Below, piece by piece: positions 44,483 to 51,726 of a DNA stretch of 64,000 bases. The notes below the pieces were generated by a model. The model was not told where the DNA came from and did not search any database. It saw only the letters and a list, made by a program, of their open reading frames with translations. The position numbers were made by a program, and so were the translations under genes. Location of the stretch: the NCBI RefSeq assembly GCF_001039275.2, contig NZ_CP030117.1:2976001-3040000 (forward strand), written 5' to 3'. Numbering within the stretch: position 1 is the stretch's first letter; the number at the start of each line of letters is the position of its first letter. The DNA is from Brevibacillus brevis (GTDB taxonomy: Bacteria; Bacillota; Bacilli; Brevibacillales; Brevibacillaceae).

Positions 44483-45631
44483 ATGAACGTTACATTCAGC
44501 AGTGAAATAGAAGAGCTGCGCAAAGCTGTGCGGAGTTTTATCAGTGAGAAGGTCGACCCAGTCGCTGATCACATTGAACGGGAAGATCATATACCAGATC
44601 AAATCATGGAGATGTGTAAAGAAGTGGGATTGTTTGGACTGAGCATCCCCGAACAATACGGCGGACTCGGTATTAATATGCTTGGAAAATGCGCTATTTT
44701 TGAAGAGATTGGGAAAACAAGCAATGGATTTACGACCGTCATTGGTTGCCATAATGGCATCGGTTCTGTAGGGATTGTCGAAATGGGCACTGAAGAGCAA
44801 AAACGAAAATATTTGCCGCGCATGGCTACCGGTGAAATGATGGGTGCTTTCGCTTTAACAGAACCAAGTGCAGGATCAAATGCGACTAATTTAAAGACAA
44901 GGGCTGTACGGAAAGCAGACAAATACATCTTGAATGGCTCCAAACATTACATCACGAATGCGCCCATCGCTGGCATTTTTACGGTCATGGCTGTCACCGA
45001 TCCTTCCATGGGAGCAAAAGGGATTACCTCCTTTTTAGTCGAAAAAGATTTCCCAGGCTTCCAGATCGGAAAAATAGAGGAAAAGATGGGCTTGAGGGGC
45101 TCCCACTCGGCTGAAATATTTTTTGAAGATTGCGAAGTTCCTGTAGAAAACGTCCTTGGCCATGAGGGAATGGGCTATACCAATGCTCTCAAAATCCTAG
45201 CGAATGGACGGGCGGGATTGGCAGCCCGAAATCTCGGTTCTTGCCAAAAACTACTGGATATGTCCATGAAATATGCGATGGAGCGCATCCAATTTGACAA
45301 GCCGATTTTTGAACAACAAATTATCCAGCACTACTTGGCAGAAATAGCACTGGACTGTGAAACACTGCGTGCGTTTACGCATCATGTCGCATCGCTCGTG
45401 GACCAAGGCAAGAATGTGATCAAAGAAGCCGCGATGGTGAAACTGTTTGCCTCCGAAGTCTATAACCGTGTGGCAGATAAAGCGGTACAAATCCATGGGG
45501 GGATCGGATATATCAAGGAATACCCAGTCGAGCGTTATTACCGGGATGCCAGAATTACCAAGATTTATGAAGGTACCTCTGAAATCCAAAAGAACATTAT
45601 CGCAGGTCGTTTACGTAAGGAATACTCGTAA
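44483..45631 (+). CDS. Acyl-CoA dehydrogenase
   Basis: 382 residues, the normal size. ATG 44483 follows GAGGGGGA by 9 bases; an out-of-frame ATG at 44478 is ignored. Typical FAD/substrate motifs are ALTEPSAGSNA (about 130) and the C-terminal YRDARITKIYEGTSEIQ with catalytic Glu about 363. It oxidises an acyl-CoA to the enoyl-CoA with an electron-transfer flavoprotein as acceptor, in the cytoplasm. The gene lies 36 bases after the citryl-CoA-lyase-like gene and shares its sigma-54 promoter, so the natural substrate is probably linked to that protein. Chain-length or branched-chain specificity cannot be read from sequence. Confidence 0.93.
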   Translation: MNVTFSSEIEELRKAVRSFISEKVDPVADHIEREDHIPDQIMEMCKEVGLFGLSIPEQYGGLGINMLGKCAIFEEIGKTSNGFTTVIGCHNGIGSVGIVEMGTEEQKRKYLPRMATGEMMGAFALTEPSAGSNATNLKTRAVRKADKYILNGSKHYITNAPIAGIFTVMAVTDPSMGAKGITSFLVEKDFPGFQIGKIEEKMGLRGSHSAEIFFEDCEVPVENVLGHEGMGYTNALKILANGRAGLAARNLGSCQKLLDMSMKYAMERIQFDKPIFEQQIIQHYLAEIALDCETLRAFTHHVASLVDQGKNVIKEAAMVKLFASEVYNRVADKAVQIHGGIGYIKEYPVERYYRDARITKIYEGTSEIQKNIIAGRLRKEYS

Positions 45632-45674
45632 TCAAGTGAAAAGAGGGAATGCTGGATTTGACCAGCGACATTTC

Positions 45675-45710
45675 TGGGCCCGCGTCTTACAGACGAAGGG
45701 CCATTTTTTA
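45675..45710 (+). terminator. Terminator after the acyl-CoA dehydrogenase gene
   Basis: TGGGCCCGCGTCT (from 45675) pairs with AGACGAAGGGCCA (45691-45703) with a bulge and a small internal mismatch, followed by six T (45704-45709). Confidence 0.8.
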
Positions 45711-45739
45711 TTTGACTGCGCTTCGTTATTAATATTTTT

Positions 45740-45754
45740 TATTTTCAGAATTAT
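45740..45754 (+). promoter_or_regulatory. Candidate CodY box
   Basis: TATTTTCAGAATTAT matches the CodY consensus AATTTTCWGAAAATT at 11 of 15 positions and ends just before the -35 element of the following promoter. dppA of B. subtilis, the relative of the second gene of this unit, is a classical CodY target. Four mismatches keep this tentative. Confidence 0.4.
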
Positions 45755-45757
45755 ATA

Positions 45758-45786
45758 TTGTCGTTTTTTCATCTGCCGCTTATAAT
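45758..45786 (+). promoter_or_regulatory. Sigma-A promoter for the serine hydrolase-dppA unit
   Basis: TTGTCG (45758-45763), 17-base spacer, perfect TATAAT (45781-45786). Transcription should start near 45793. The leader contains GAAGT-ATAC-ACTTC (45823-45836), perfect 5-bp arms, which could be an operator or small hairpin. Confidence 0.75.
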
Positions 45787-45894
45787 TCTACTAGCGCATG
45801 AACTTCATATCCTTATTTTTTTGAAGTATACACTTCGGTATTCAAACTGAAATTGCTTTCCTTTTTGTAAGGAATGAACCTAAGGAGGCATGAC

Positions 45895-47316
45895 ATGAAG
45901 ATGAATGAGTGGGAAGCGTCGTTTGAAGCATACGTCCAAAGGCTGATGGATGATTTTCAAGTTCCCGGTGCGATCATTGCTGTAGCCAAAGACGGAGAAC
46001 TCACTTATGAAAAAGCGTTTGGTTATCGGGACCGCGAAAAGCAAGCTCCCATCGATCTGAATACGGTATTTGGGATCGGATCGATTACGAAATCGTTTAC
46101 ATGCATGGCGATCATGCAGCTTCAGGAAGAAGGAAAGCTTTCCGTGCATGATCCGGTTATCACCTATTTACCTGAGTTTCGCACACCGAACGAAGCACAA
46201 ACGAAGAGCATCACCATTCATCATTTCATGACACATACCCTCGGATTTCCACCACTTCCAGCTCTCATTCCCGCCATGCTACCCAGCTTACAAGCCGATC
46301 CGACAGCAGAAGAATTACTTCAACATTTTGAAGCGCACTGTAAACACCCAATTGATACCTTCGAAGAACTCATGTCATATATAGAGAAGCTGCCCTTTGA
46401 ATTGTTGGGACCTGCTGGAACGGAATTCAGCTATTCGAACGAAGCTTTTGGTTTGCTTGGGGCAATTATTGAGCGTGTCAGCGGCAAAACATACGAAGCT
46501 TATGTCCAAGAGCATATTTTACAGCCACTTGGCATGGAACGAACAGTTTTTCATGTGGAGGAATTAGGTGAGGACGACAATACTACCATGCTGTACACAC
46601 GTCGCTTGAACGATGGCGTTCGAGAAGTAGTACGTGCCCCCGGCTGGTGGGATGCTCCCGCCATGCGTGCAGCAGGCTTCCTCAAATCGTCCGCACGTGA
46701 CATGCTTCGGTATGCAGATGTTTATCGGACAGGCGGGCTTTCAAATGGAGCGAGAATCTTCTCGGGAGATAGCGCCTCACAAATGACTGCCCCCCATGTC
46801 CGTATTGACTTGAGCCGCAGCTATGGTTACGGACTCGGCGTGTTTCCATTTTCCGAAGATTACACCTTACTTACCCATACTGGCGGCTTAAAAGGGATGA
46901 CCGCACAAATGTTCATCATTCCAGAGGCGGGAGTAACTGGCATCCTTTTGACCAACATGGATGATGCCCCCATTTCCAATCTGACATTAGGACTGTTGAA
47001 CAGCATGTTCGGTCGCCCGCTCGAGAGGCAGTTCGCCACGTTTTCCGAATGTGAAGTGCCGCTTGCTTACTTGCAGCAATGCCCCGGTACATATAAATCC
47101 GGAGAAGGTGAAGCAGTAGAGATTACCTTCGATGAAGCACAGAGACAGCTCGTACTCGTTCTAGGCAGTGATGTGTTCCCACTGCGTTCCGTTGGCGAAG
47201 ATACGTTTCTTTTCACGCGCCACAACATCGATTCACTCATCCGCTTTGTTCGCCATCCAGACGGTGAGATCAAGCGCTTGGCGTTTGGTTCGCGCCAAAT
47301 GCCGAAAGTAATCTAA
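45895..47316 (+). CDS. Serine hydrolase of the class C beta-lactamase / D-peptidase family
   Basis: 473 residues from ATG 45895, chosen because AAGGAGG (45882-45888) sits 6 bases before it; the upstream ATG 45874 precedes that site. Family motifs are Ser63-I-T-Lys66 (SxxK), Tyr180-S-Asn182 (YxN) and HTGG near residue 328 in place of KTG. A C-terminal beta domain occupies roughly residues 385-473. No signal peptide or membrane segment is visible, so it should act in the cytoplasm; classical beta-lactamase action is unlikely. Relatives include D-aminopeptidases, alkaline D-peptidases and esterases. The next gene, 24 bases on, is a DppA-type D-aminopeptidase, which suggests a joint role in breaking D-residue peptides from wall turnover or from antibiotics. 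Confidence 0.82.
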   Translation: MKMNEWEASFEAYVQRLMDDFQVPGAIIAVAKDGELTYEKAFGYRDREKQAPIDLNTVFGIGSITKSFTCMAIMQLQEEGKLSVHDPVITYLPEFRTPNEAQTKSITIHHFMTHTLGFPPLPALIPAMLPSLQADPTAEELLQHFEAHCKHPIDTFEELMSYIEKLPFELLGPAGTEFSYSNEAFGLLGAIIERVSGKTYEAYVQEHILQPLGMERTVFHVEELGEDDNTTMLYTRRLNDGVREVVRAPGWWDAPAMRAAGFLKSSARDMLRYADVYRTGGLSNGARIFSGDSASQMTAPHVRIDLSRSYGYGLGVFPFSEDYTLLTHTGGLKGMTAQMFIIPEAGVTGILLTNMDDAPISNLTLGLLNSMFGRPLERQFATFSECEVPLAYLQQCPGTYKSGEGEAVEITFDEAQRQLVLVLGSDVFPLRSVGEDTFLFTRHNIDSLIRFVRHPDGEIKRLAFGSRQMPKVI

Positions 47317-47340
47317 TCAAAGATAGGGAGGCTATTGCTC

Positions 47341-48177
47341 ATGAAGGTGTTTATTTCGTTGGACATGGAAGGGATCTCTGGACTAAGCGAATGGGAGGAT
47401 GTTATCCCCGGCCACAGACATTACGAAGCGGGGAGAAGACTGCTGACCCAAGACGTAAATGCAGCGATTGAGGGTGCACTGGAAGCAGGTGCTACCCAAA
47501 TTATTGTCAATGAGTCTCATGGACCGATGAATAATATCATTTTGGAAGAATTGAATCCACAGGCAGATGTCATCCGCGGTTTTTTCAAGCCTCTTTGTAT
47601 GATGCAGGGGATCGACAGTAGCTGCGATGCCGCATTTTTCATCGGTTATCATGGAAAAGCGGGAACAGGAGATGCGGTACTCAATCATACGTTGTCTGGT
47701 CTCGCTATCCATCGGCTGATCTTAAATGGCAAAGAGGTGGGCGAAGCAGGTTTAAATGCAGCAATAGCGGGAGCCTTTGGTGTCCCTGTCGTACTCGTTA
47801 CCGGAGACTCCCAGACGGCTAAAGAGGTGGAAGAAGATATCCCTGGAGTCTTTACAGTCGCCGTGAAAACTGGGATAACTGGACTCTCGTCGCAAGCAAT
47901 GCATCCAGTTCGTGCGAGAGAGCTGATCCGTCAGCAAGCAAAAGAAGCGTTGCTCCATCGCAATACCGTTAAACCGCTTGAGCAAAGAGCAGAGAATACG
48001 ATAGAAGTCGAGTTTACGAAATCACAATTTGCCACAGCAGTCAGCTGGATGCCAGGAGTTGAACTCATCGAAGGACGAACGGTACGCTTCCATTCGCCTG
48101 AAGTTGTTAGTATGATGCCCGTCTTGCAGGCGATGCTGTTGATAACCGGGCAAGTGAATCGGATGATTATGGGTTAA
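47341..48177 (+). CDS. dppA: DppA-type zinc D-aminopeptidase
   Basis: 278 residues from ATG 47341, with GGGAGG (47326-47331) upstream; TTG 47335 is rejected as too close. The N terminus MKVFISLDMEGISG and the metal ligands of B. subtilis DppA are conserved: Asp8, Glu10, His60 (NESHGPMNN), His104 (IGYHGKAG) and Glu135 (VGEAGLNA). DppA enzymes form decameric rings and release N-terminal D-residues such as D-Ala from peptides. In B. subtilis dppA heads a dipeptide transport operon; here it instead follows a serine hydrolase and no transporter is adjacent. The unit ends at a bidirectional terminator. Confidence 0.92.
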   Translation: MKVFISLDMEGISGLSEWEDVIPGHRHYEAGRRLLTQDVNAAIEGALEAGATQIIVNESHGPMNNIILEELNPQADVIRGFFKPLCMMQGIDSSCDAAFFIGYHGKAGTGDAVLNHTLSGLAIHRLILNGKEVGEAGLNAAIAGAFGVPVVLVTGDSQTAKEVEEDIPGVFTVAVKTGITGLSSQAMHPVRARELIRQQAKEALLHRNTVKPLEQRAENTIEVEFTKSQFATAVSWMPGVELIEGRTVRFHSPEVVSMMPVLQAMLLITGQVNRMIMG

Positions 48178-48185
48178 GTAAATCA

Positions 48186-48224
48186 AAAATGCAGCTCCTC
48201 ATCACGAGGATCGCTGCATTTTTT
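48186..48224. terminator. Bidirectional terminator between dppA and the SLH gene
   Basis: Long stem: AAAATGCAGC-TCCTC (48186-48200) pairs with GAGGA (48206-48210) and GCTGCATTTT (48213-48222); T-run on the + side and A-run (T on the - strand) on the other. It serves the convergent genes on both sides. Confidence 0.9.
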
Positions 48225-48228
48225 CATT

Positions 48229-48891
48229 TCAGTTCAGAGGCTTATGACTTTTTAAATACGCAAGGGCATTATATATCATTTCGGCTGCCTCTTCACGAGT
48301 GATGGTCTTTTGCGGATGGAGCTTGTTTTCCTTGTCCAATTCGATAATATCTCTCGCAATAGCTCGTTGAATGGAACCTTGGTAATCCACGGTGAGTTCA
48401 TGATTATCTTGGATTTCTACCGGTACGAGTTTGATCATGGGCAGATTACCCTTGGCCTCCATGACTCTCATTAGCTGGTGAATGAACTGCTCTTTGGTCC
48501 ATTCTGCATTCGGATCAAGATCATCTGGTAAGTCCAATCCGTTCGCAGCCGCTATGATCAGACTCTCTGCATACCAAGCATCGTTATCTGCTTTGGAAAA
48601 AAAGTCAGTAGCTTGTGGAGCCTTTACAAAACGGATCGCTGCCAGACTCAAATCAAAGGCATTTACAATCAGTTGAATACCTTGAGCAGCCGTTATCGTT
48701 TCGTTCGGTGCAAATTTGCTATCCTCTACGCCTTTTATTACGCCTTGTTGCTGTAAGGAAAGAATTTTATCTTTCGCTCCCGATTGGGCAAGATCCGTAA
48801 AAGGAGTCGTTGCAGCAAAGCTTGGTTGGGCGAATGACACAGTTAAAAAAGCAAGGATGGAGAGAGACATCATATTTTGTCTGACATTCAT
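48229..48891 (-). CDS. Secreted protein with three S-layer homology (SLH) domains
   Basis: 220 residues when started at 48891 (MNVRQNMMSLSILAF), which gives a signal peptide cut after PSFA near residue 26 and a good ribosome binding site (GAGGTGG). The longer frame (to 48969) would bury the signal peptide. The rest is three SLH-like repeats, roughly residues 30-90 (FTDLAQ...GVIKGVEDSKFAPN), 95-150 and 155-215 (AIARDIIEL...TITREEAAEMIYNAL). SLH triplets anchor proteins to pyruvylated wall polysaccharide. There is no other domain, so it may be a small wall-bound structural or envelope stress protein. It is transcribed alone, convergent to dppA and divergent from the VanY-like gene. Confidence 0.87.
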   Translation of the reverse strand: MNVRQNMMSLSILAFLTVSFAQPSFAATTPFTDLAQSGAKDKILSLQQQGVIKGVEDSKFAPNETITAAQGIQLIVNAFDLSLAAIRFVKAPQATDFFSKADNDAWYAESLIIAAANGLDLPDDLDPNAEWTKEQFIHQLMRVMEAKGNLPMIKLVPVEIQDNHELTVDYQGSIQRAIARDIIELDKENKLHPQKTITREEAAEMIYNALAYLKSHKPLN

Positions 48892-48899
48892 GGTAGCCA

Positions 48900-48937
48900 C
48901 CTCGTCTATTTTTGAAGTTTCACTCCATTTGACGAGG
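48900..48937 (-). promoter_or_regulatory. Possible leader hairpin overlapping the SLH gene ribosome binding site
   Basis: On the - strand CCTCGTC (48937-48931) is complementary to GACGAGG (48906-48900), which runs into the GAGGTGG Shine-Dalgarno. Seven perfect pairs with a 24-base loop could partly hide the site. Confidence 0.35.
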
Positions 48938-49129
48938 AACAATTGACAACGTTTCAGCTTTTTTCGCACTCTATCGGATTACAAAGGACAACTATGGAAA
49001 TTTTCTGTTTGTTTACAACGAAATGTTTTAAGGAAAATTTTATCTTTTGTCCACGATTTCATTTATCATTGCCTATTATCATCCTATTGAGAAAGAATAA
49101 CGTGTATTTGAACCGTGGAGGAAATGGAA

Positions 49130-49975
49130 ATGAAAAAGCGATTTCTCTTACTAAGTATCCTTTTATTGCTACTGGCTTATTCGTTATTGCAACCTTTAGT
49201 AGAGGACGTATGGCAAAAACAGCCGGATGTTACAGCTTTCCCGAAGTACAAAGAGATTCGCGTTGAAAAAGACCAGATTTATCAGGGTGATCTGTTATTG
49301 GTCAACAAGTACGATCTGATCCATCCAGAGGCGGTGCCATCCGATGTGATCCAATTGTCTTCGCACAAATATTTAGTGGAGGGCTATCGCTTGCAAGACA
49401 ATTCCATTGAATTGTCTGAGAAGGCAGCGGAGGCCTTCAACGAAATGGTGAACGCAGCAAACAGTGACAATGTAAAGCATTTTGTGCTCCAGAGCGGTTA
49501 CAGAAGCTTGGAAAAACGGAGCGAACTGTCTAAAGAGAAGGGACATGACAATACTTTGCCAGATTGTTTGAGTGAACATCATCTGGGTACATCCCTGGAC
49601 GTTGCATCCACACAAATGAAAATCGACTTATCCCCAGAAGGGAAGTGGCTACAAAAAAACGCCTGGAAATACGGGTTCATTTTGCGCTATCCGAAGGAAA
49701 AGGTCGCAATCACTGGCATTCCTTACAACCCTACCCATTACCGATTTATAGGTTTGCCGCACAGCGCCATTATGCAAGAGCGCCAATTATCCTTGGAGGA
49801 GTACGTGCATTACTTGCGGGAGGCAAAGGAAGTATCAGGGACGATAAATGGTGGCGACTACAAAATTTACTATTTTCCAGTGGCGACTAGCATCATGATT
49901 CAAGTGCCTACCAATGGGAAGTATGTGCTTTCTGGTGACAATCAGGGAGGTGTTATTGTGACAGAGTTTTTGTAG
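49130..49975 (+). CDS. vanY: VanY-like membrane-anchored D,D-carboxypeptidase homologue with altered active site
   Basis: 281 residues from ATG 49130; GGAGG (49117-49121) is 8 bases upstream and too close to ATG 49124. An N-terminal hydrophobic anchor (residues about 4-24) puts the domain outside the membrane. Similarity to VanY of vancomycin-resistance elements runs along the whole chain: IYQGDLLLVN, SGYRS, SEHHLGTSLDVA (zinc ligands His150 and Asp157), WKYGFILRYP and HYRFIGLPHSAIM (His203). VanY enzymes cleave the terminal D-Ala of peptidoglycan precursors. Here the usual EPWH is NPTH: the catalytic Glu is Asn200 and Trp is Thr202. The zinc site is kept but catalysis is doubtful. A two-component system and a wall hydrolase are encoded just downstream, but no other van gene is present. 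Confidence 0.85.
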   Translation: MKKRFLLLSILLLLLAYSLLQPLVEDVWQKQPDVTAFPKYKEIRVEKDQIYQGDLLLVNKYDLIHPEAVPSDVIQLSSHKYLVEGYRLQDNSIELSEKAAEAFNEMVNAANSDNVKHFVLQSGYRSLEKRSELSKEKGHDNTLPDCLSEHHLGTSLDVASTQMKIDLSPEGKWLQKNAWKYGFILRYPKEKVAITGIPYNPTHYRFIGLPHSAIMQERQLSLEEYVHYLREAKEVSGTINGGDYKIYYFPVATSIMIQVPTNGKYVLSGDNQGGVIVTEFL

Positions 49976-50072
49976 TTTGCTGATTTTTTTTACACAGTGA
50001 GCGCAGCGGAACATGTTTCTCCCATTTCCTTCGTGAAGGTGAGCGAATCAGGCCGTTCGTTTTTAGGAGATA

Positions 50073-50103
50073 GGAAAAAGCTGCTGAAGCACTCAGCAGC
50101 TGC
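50073..50103 (-). terminator. Terminator of the NlpC/P60 gene
   Basis: Read on the - strand, AGCTGCTGA and TCAGCAGCT (50101-50093 and 50087-50079) form a perfect 9-bp stem with a 5-base loop, followed by a T-run (50078-50075). Confidence 0.85.
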
Positions 50104-50115
50104 CCAAGAAGATGA

Positions 50116-50880
50116 TTAAATCACACGTCTTCCAAGCTCAAATCGTTTTTCCCAGGAAGTCCCTTCAAATTTGGTTGTCGTGACTCCCGGCTTACCGTAC
50201 GTATGCAGCAGCTTATTGTCTCCAGCGTAGATGGCAACATGGGTAATGCGAGAAGATGAGCTGCCGTAGCTGCGGAAGAACACAAGATCTCCTTTTTGCA
50301 GTTGATCCTTCGAGACTTTTTTACCGACTTTGGACTGTTGACGTGAGTCTCGCGGCAGACTTATTCCGACCTCTTTAAACACTCGCTGTGTAAAGGAAGA
50401 GCAATCAAATGTGCGCGTTGTTTTTTTGCTCGAACCGTACTTATAGGGTACGCCTTTATACTTCAAGCCTTTTGAAATGACCTGATCGGCAATGTCGGAA
50501 GAGGGGGCGGAAGTATTCGTAGCCCTATTATCTTTCTCAGTGCTTGGATCAGAAATGGTTGAAGATGAATCTGTTCCATTTTGGTCCGTAGTGCTTTCCT
50601 CATTGGCTGTCAGGTCGTTATTCGTACCATCTTGCACCATTTGATAAAATTGCTGAATTTCAGTCTGTTCATTGCTCTGATCTTCAACTGATGCTTCGAT
50701 GCTTTGTTGCAAGTTCTGCTCATTCTTATGTTTTTTCTGCTGTTTATCCAGTTTATGTGTAGTTGTGGAGGTGAGACTTGTCTCTGAAGCTGCGTAGGCT
50801 TGTCCGTTCATGAGAAGAGAAGTTCCCATTAGAATAGCTACGACCGTAGTAGTTGTACCTTTCCAGTTGCGCTTTGTCAT
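50116..50880 (-). CDS. Secreted NlpC/P60 cell-wall hydrolase
   Basis: 254 residues from ATG at 50880, which follows AGGAGG at ideal spacing and starts the signal peptide (MTKRNWKG, hydrophobic core, cut after GQAYA near residue 30). Residues about 35-130 are a low-complexity Gln/Ser/Thr/Asp-rich linker. The NlpC/P60 domain (about 135-254) has the nucleophile Cys160 in FDCSSFTQ, His214 in THVAIYAG and a third polar residue in LLHTYG. Such enzymes cut D-gamma-Glu-meso-diaminopimelate bonds in peptidoglycan stem peptides. The gene is divergent from an OmpR-type two-component system, and a direct repeat lies just upstream of its likely -35 region, so control by that system is probable. Confidence 0.9.
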   Translation of the reverse strand: MTKRNWKGTTTTVVAILMGTSLLMNGQAYAASETSLTSTTTHKLDKQQKKHKNEQNLQQSIEASVEDQSNEQTEIQQFYQMVQDGTNNDLTANEESTTDQNGTDSSSTISDPSTEKDNRATNTSAPSSDIADQVISKGLKYKGVPYKYGSSKKTTRTFDCSSFTQRVFKEVGISLPRDSRQQSKVGKKVSKDQLQKGDLVFFRSYGSSSSRITHVAIYAGDNKLLHTYGKPGVTTTKFEGTSWEKRFELGRRVI

Positions 50881-50935
50881 GATGTTCCTCCTTCTGAATG
50901 GTTGATCTTGTTGTGTGTTTCTCATCCACGCTCTT

Positions 50936-50991
50936 ATCGTACAGAACAAAACTAAGATTCCCGGTAGAATTTCATGAGAGTTTCCTGAGAA
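50936..50991 (-). promoter_or_regulatory. NlpC/P60 promoter with a putative response-regulator direct repeat
   Basis: On the + strand TTCATGAGAG (50971-50980) and TTCCTGAGAA (50982-50991) repeat with an 11-base period (8 of 10 identical), the spacing preferred by OmpR/PhoB dimers. On the - strand they lie directly upstream of a poor -35 position (50964-50959) 17 bases from TACGAT (50941-50936), the geometry of an activated promoter. The same site is upstream of the response regulator gene. Confidence 0.5.
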
Positions 50992-51027
50992 AACTGTTGG
51001 TAAGATATTCAAACGGAGATGATATAC

Positions 51028-51714
51028 ATGCCTACGCCAGATGGAAAAGGCTATTTGCTGCTCGTGGAAGATGAGCATAACTTGGCAAGATACTTACAGT
51101 TGGAGTTAGAGAATGAAGGATTTTCGACGGATATTGAATACGACGGGCTTTCCGGATTAGAAAAGGCACTAACGGTTGAGTACGACCTCATCCTGCTGGA
51201 TGTCATGCTGCCCGAATTATCGGGGATAGAATTATGCCGACGAATTCGGGAAACCAAAGATGTCCCCATTGTTATGATCACGGCTCGTGGAGAGGTTCCG
51301 GATATCGTGACGGGGTTAGACAGTGGAGCCAATGACTACCTGGCGAAGCCGTTTGCCATCGAGGAGTTATTTGCCCGGATTCGGGCCTTATTGCGTCAGC
51401 GGGAATCAAAAGCGAATCAAGAGATAGTGGTTGGCCGATTGCGTATCCAGCCAAACGCGCGGCGCGTGTTCCTCGATGAAGAGGAAATCATGTTAACACC
51501 ACGCGAATTTGATTTGCTTTTTTATCTGGTTCAAAACAAGGAGCAAGCGGTCTCGCGAGAGCAAATTCTCACAGCCGTTTGGGGTTTTGACTTTATGGGG
51601 AATACCAACATCGTGGATGTGTATATCCGGTATTTACGGAATAAAATTGAAAGTGATCCATCCGTCAAACTGATTCATACTGTGCGAGGAATTGGATATA
51701 CACTACGAGATTAA
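51028..51714 (+). CDS. OmpR/PhoB-family response regulator
   Basis: 228 residues from ATG 51028 (MPTPDGKGYLLLVEDE); the GGAG at 51015-51018 fits this start better than ATG 51019, which it abuts. The receiver domain (about 9-120) has the acidic pocket VEDE, phospho-acceptor Asp58 (LLDVMLP), Thr in MITARG and Lys in AKPF. The winged-helix output domain (about 132-226) ends with the typical VDVYIRYLRNKI and TVRGIGYTL. It is followed 12 bases later by its sensor kinase. The divergent NlpC/P60 gene and nearby VanY and SLH genes point to wall homeostasis; the stimulus is unknown. Confidence 0.93.
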   Translation: MPTPDGKGYLLLVEDEHNLARYLQLELENEGFSTDIEYDGLSGLEKALTVEYDLILLDVMLPELSGIELCRRIRETKDVPIVMITARGEVPDIVTGLDSGANDYLAKPFAIEELFARIRALLRQRESKANQEIVVGRLRIQPNARRVFLDEEEIMLTPREFDLLFYLVQNKEQAVSREQILTAVWGFDFMGNTNIVDVYIRYLRNKIESDPSVKLIHTVRGIGYTLRD

Positions 51715-51726
51715 AAGGAGAACGCA

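Noticed and set aside
45895-47316. Reading the serine hydrolase as a true beta-lactamase
   Set aside because: No signal peptide, HTGG in place of KTG, and a D-aminopeptidase partner argue for a peptidase or esterase.
48999-49013. CodY-like AATTTTCTGTTTGTT upstream of the VanY-like gene
   Set aside because: Only the left half matches; four mismatches in the right half and no functional link to CodY.
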